From Candidatus Falkowiibacteriota bacterium (GTDB lineage: Bacteria; Patescibacteriota; Patescibacteriia; Patescibacteriales; UBA12075), in the NCBI GenBank assembly GCA_030600505.1, contig JAUVLY010000033.1, positions 1 to 8,316 on the forward strand: a stretch of DNA of 8,316 nucleotides. The letters run 5' to 3'. Every line of letters starts with the position of its first letter. Within the stretch, counting starts at the first letter, position 1. This document shows, piece after piece, positions 5,504-8,316 of the stretch. A program made the translations under genes and the position numbers. The notes below the pieces were generated by a model, which saw only the letters and a list, made by a program, of their open reading frames with translations, was not told where the DNA came from and ran no database searches.

Positions 5504-8316
5504 ATGCCAAAAACTAACCAAAACTTAATCAAGGTCAAAGGAGCGCGGGTGAATAATCTGAAAAACGTAAGCATTGATTTGCCGCGGGATAAATTTATCG
5601 TGATCACCGGCCTTTCCGGCTCGGGTAAATCTTCGCTTGCCTTTGACACTATTTACGCCGAAGGCCAGCGCCGCTATGTTGAAAGCCTTTCGGCCTATGC
5701 CCGGCAATTTCTCGGTTTAATGGATAAGCCGGACGTAGACCAGATTGAAGGCCTGTCCCCGGCGATCTCAATAGACCAAAAAACCGCTCCGCACAATCCC
5801 CGCTCTACAGTTGGCACAGTTACCGAAATATACGATTACTTGCGCCTTCTCTACGCCCGCATCGGTATTCCCCATTGCCCGGACTGCGGGGATAAAATAA
5901 AACGCTACACAGTAGATGAAATAGTTAACCAGTCTTACAAAGACTTTGTAAATAAAGATATTCTAATATTGTCACCGCTTATTAAAGATAAAAAAGGCGA
6001 GCATAAAAAAGTGCTTACTAATGTACGCGAGGCCGGCTTTGCCAGGGTACGCTTTGACTCTGACGTTATCACTCTGGACGAAGCTGAGGATATGAGTGTA
6101 AACAAACAAAAAAAGCACTCAATTGAAATAGTAATTGATCGGCTTAATCTTAGTAAAAATAAAGAGGATCAGGCCCGCTTTACTGAAGCTGTGGAAAAAG
6201 CCTTGGAGCTTTCTGATGGATTAGTGGCTATCGGCTGCTTTGAGGGAAATAAATGTAAGGAAGAGAAAACCTATTCCACGGCTTTCGGCTGCCCCAAGTG
6301 CGGTATTAGCCTGCCCGAACTGGAGCCGCGCAATTTCTCCTTTAACTCACCGCACGGCGCTTGCCCGGATTGCTCGGGCCTGGGGACCAAGCTGGAAATT
6401 GATCCTAAATTAATAATCAACCCAAACTTAACCATTGCCCAAGGCGCTATCCGACCCTGGTCACATAACACTACTACTGGCCAGACCTGGCTAATGCGCA
6501 TCCTGGGCACGGTCGCCAACAAAAACGGTTTTGACCTTAACGCCCGCGTTAAAGATCTTGATAAAAAACAAATGGATATTATACTCTACGGTACCGGTGA
6601 AAAAAATTATCAAGTTGATTATGAAAGTGACAAATTTTCCGGTGAGCTTAGCACCGAATTTGAGGGCGTAATTCCCAATTTGGAACGCCGCTTTCAGCAA
6701 ACCGAATCAGACTATATCCGCCGTGAGATCGAACAATATATGCGCGTTTTTACTTGCCCAACCTGCTCAGGACAAAGGCTAAAAAAAGAAATGCTCGCCG
6801 TAAGAGTAAACGAGCACTCAATTTACGAAGTTACCACCAAAACCATTGATGAAGCTAAAATATTTTTTAACGACTTAAATAAAGCTAAAAATCTAAACAT
6901 TCGGGAAAAAAAGATCGCCAGCCAAATATTAAAAGAAATAAGCACCCGCCTGGATTTCCTCCTGAACGTAGGGCTTTCCTACTTGACCCTGAACCGGGCC
7001 GCTAATACCCTTTCTGGCGGCGAAGCCCAGCGAATTCGCTTAGCCAACCAGATAGGTACGTCTTTGGTCGGCGTTATTTATATCCTTGACGAACCTTCAA
7101 TCGGCTTGCATCAACGCGATAACAAACGCCTGATCAGAACCATCAAAAAGCTTCGCGACCTGGGGAACACGGTAATCGTAGTTGAACACGACGAAGAAAC
7201 AATGGTTAGCGCGGACTGGATCGTGGACGTTGGGCCTGGTGCCGGCGACCATGGCGGCGAAATCGTAGCTGAGGGCACTCCAACAACGATCAAAAATTCA
7301 AACAAATCCTTAACCGGCAAATACCTTTCTGGTAAAAAATCAATCCCTATACCCAAAGAATACCGCAAAGGCAATGGCGGCAAAATTAAAATTATCGGTG
7401 CTAGTGAACATAATCTAAAAAATATTGACGTCAGTTTTCCTTTGGGTAAGCTTATCGCGATTACCGGTGTGTCCGGCTCCGGCAAGTCTACGCTGATGAC
7501 TGACATCCTGGCCCGGGCGCTTAGCCAAAAATTCTACCGCGCCAAAACCGAACCGGGCGCACATAAGCGGATCGAGGGTATGCGCCATATAGATAAAGTT
7601 ATTAATATTGACCAATCACCGATTGGCCGCACACCACGCTCAAACCCGGCAACCTACACCGGTTGTTTTACTCCCATCCGCGAACTTTTTGCTTCACTTC
7701 CGGAAGCCAGGATCAAGGGTTACAAACCCGGCCGCTTCTCCTTTAATGTAGTGGGTGGGCGCTGTGAGGCCTGCTCTGGCGACGGCATGGTCAAGATCGA
7801 GATGCAATTTTTGCCCGATGTTTATGTGGAGTGCGAAGTCTGCCACGCTACCCGTTATAATAAGGAAACTTTGGAAATTAAATATAAAGGTAAAAATATT
7901 TCCGAGGTTCTCCAAATGACTGTAGAAGAAGCACGAGAATTCTTTAAAAATATTCCCGTGATTGAGCAAAAACTCTCTACCTTGAATGAAGTTGGTCTGG
8001 GCTACATTAAGCTTGGCCAGTCTGCCACCACTCTTTCCGGCGGAGAAGCCCAGCGGGTCAAACTTTCGACCGAGCTTGCGCGCCGCGCTACCGGTAAAAC
8101 TCTGTATATCCTGGACGAGCCGACCACTGGCCTGCACTTTGATGATATTAAAAGGTTACTGGAAGTCCTAAACCGACTGGCTGACAAAGGCAACACAGTC
8201 TTAATTATTGAACACAACCTGGACGTGATCAAGTCGGTTGACTGGATCATTGACCTTGGCCCCGAAGGCGGAGACGCCGGTGGTGAGATCGTCGCCCAGG
8301 GCACACCCCAAGATGT
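5504..8316 (+). CDS. uvrA: Excinuclease ABC subunit A, cut by the window end
   Basis: From ATG at 5504 the frame stays open for 937 codons to the window edge. It still reads 'GGEIVAQGTPQD', a position about 15-30 residues before the usual UvrA terminus, so the gene is nearly complete. Both ATPase modules are present: Walker A 'GLSGSGKSS' (36-44) and 'GVSGSGKST' (655-663), signatures 'LSGGEAQR' (S504 and S845), and Walker B 'ILDEP' (D529-E530 and D871-E872). Zinc-binding pairs are C263/C266 with C287/C290 and C754/C757 with C777/C780; further CxxC pairs lie at 125/128 and 418/421. The block 'NPATYTGCF...GRFSFNVVGGRCEAC' is diagnostic of UvrA. The dimer scans DNA with UvrB to find bulky lesions in nucleotide excision repair. 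The usual CxGxRYN after the last Cys pair is CHATRYN. There is no Shine-Dalgarno sequence; the ATG lies just after the palindromic repeat. Confidence 0.97.
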   Translation, partial: MPKTNQNLIKVKGARVNNLKNVSIDLPRDKFIVITGLSGSGKSSLAFDTIYAEGQRRYVESLSAYARQFLGLMDKPDVDQIEGLSPAISIDQKTAPHNPRSTVGTVTEIYDYLRLLYARIGIPHCPDCGDKIKRYTVDEIVNQSYKDFVNKDILILSPLIKDKKGEHKKVLTNVREAGFARVRFDSDVITLDEAEDMSVNKQKKHSIEIVIDRLNLSKNKEDQARFTEAVEKALELSDGLVAIGCFEGNKCKEEKTYSTAFGCPKCGISLPELEPRNFSFNSPHGACPDCSGLGTKLEIDPKLIINPNLTIAQGAIRPWSHNTTTGQTWLMRILGTVANKNGFDLNARVKDLDKKQMDIILYGTGEKNYQVDYESDKFSGELSTEFEGVIPNLERRFQQTESDYIRREIEQYMRVFTCPTCSGQRLKKEMLAVRVNEHSIYEVTTKTIDEAKIFFNDLNKAKNLNIREKKIASQILKEISTRLDFLLNVGLSYLTLNRAANTLSGGEAQRIRLANQIGTSLVGVIYILDEPSIGLHQRDNKRLIRTIKKLRDLGNTVIVVEHDEETMVSADWIVDVGPGAGDHGGEIVAEGTPTTIKNSNKSLTGKYLSGKKSIPIPKEYRKGNGGKIKIIGASEHNLKNIDVSFPLGKLIAITGVSGSGKSTLMTDILARALSQKFYRAKTEPGAHKRIEGMRHIDKVINIDQSPIGRTPRSNPATYTGCFTPIRELFASLPEARIKGYKPGRFSFNVVGGRCEACSGDGMVKIEMQFLPDVYVECEVCHATRYNKETLEIKYKGKNISEVLQMTVEEAREFFKNIPVIEQKLSTLNEVGLGYIKLGQSATTLSGGEAQRVKLSTELARRATGKTLYILDEPTTGLHFDDIKRLLEVLNRLADKGNTVLIIEHNLDVIKSVDWIIDLGPEGGDAGGEIVAQGTPQD

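Noticed and set aside
7111..7506. A 131-codon minus-strand open frame, with similar frames at 5428-5649, 6271-6522, 6491-6700, 7694-8137 and 8002-8304
   Set aside because: All lie opposite uvrA, whose plus-strand frame is intact with every family motif. They have no recognisable domains and read as antisense shadows of conserved ATPase codons.
5504..8316. An ABC transporter ATPase or antibiotic-resistance ABC-F protein
   Set aside because: Zinc CxxC modules, the NPATYTG block and the UvrA-specific spacing between Walker A and the signature motif identify UvrA.
63..8316. UGA recoding as glycine, as in some Patescibacteria lineages
   Set aside because: No in-frame TGA was found in any gene and every stop is TAA, so nothing calls for recoding.

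Overview
The window reads as a compact bacterial chromosome segment, most likely from an uncultured Patescibacteria (Candidate Phyla Radiation) lineage. Pointers are the short and overlapping gene spacing, AT-rich gene starts without clear Shine-Dalgarno sequences, a nucleotidyltransferase family I associate with such genomes, ATTCG-type intergenic repeats, and a REP-like repeat read in frame as 'FRLRSGQ'. This assignment is inference; no rRNA or ribosomal protein gene is present to settle it. All five complete genes stop with TAA and no in-frame TGA was found, so the standard bacterial code fits.

Layout. Positions 1-81 hold an ATTCG repeat tract that runs into the 3' end of a 58-residue excisionase-type helix-turn-helix gene (63-239, minus). 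Positions 240-594 carry no gene. They hold a perfect DnaA box at 391-399, a stretch with 5 G/C in 80 bases (401-480), and a probable minus-strand terminator (541-570). Four minus-strand genes follow, read from right to left: a Bro-N/DinD-like protein (4444-5292), RmuC (3343-4434), a nucleotidyltransferase-Nudix fusion (1925-3343) and an O-antigen ligase/polymerase-type membrane protein (595-1950). Gaps are 9, -1 and -26 nt, so they probably form one operon ending at the 541-570 terminator. A divergent intergenic region (5293-5503) holds a good plus-strand promoter and a roughly 107-bp nested palindrome. Then uvrA (5504 to the window end, plus) runs for 937 codons and is cut by the window edge shortly before its expected stop.

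How the genes may work together. UvrA is the damage sensor of nucleotide excision repair. RmuC is a nuclease-fold protein linked to limiting DNA rearrangement. The Bro-N protein has a C-terminal half that recalls the DNA-damage-inducible protein DinD. Three of the six genes therefore touch genome maintenance and sit around one divergent promoter region. The two downstream operon genes belong to a different theme: surface glycan assembly and a nucleotide-processing fusion of unknown substrate. I see no complete mobile element, CRISPR array, rRNA or tRNA. The best candidates for something undescribed are the nucleotidyltransferase-Nudix fusion, the palindromic repeat placed in the uvrA leader, and the Bro-N/RmuC/UvrA neighbourhood.
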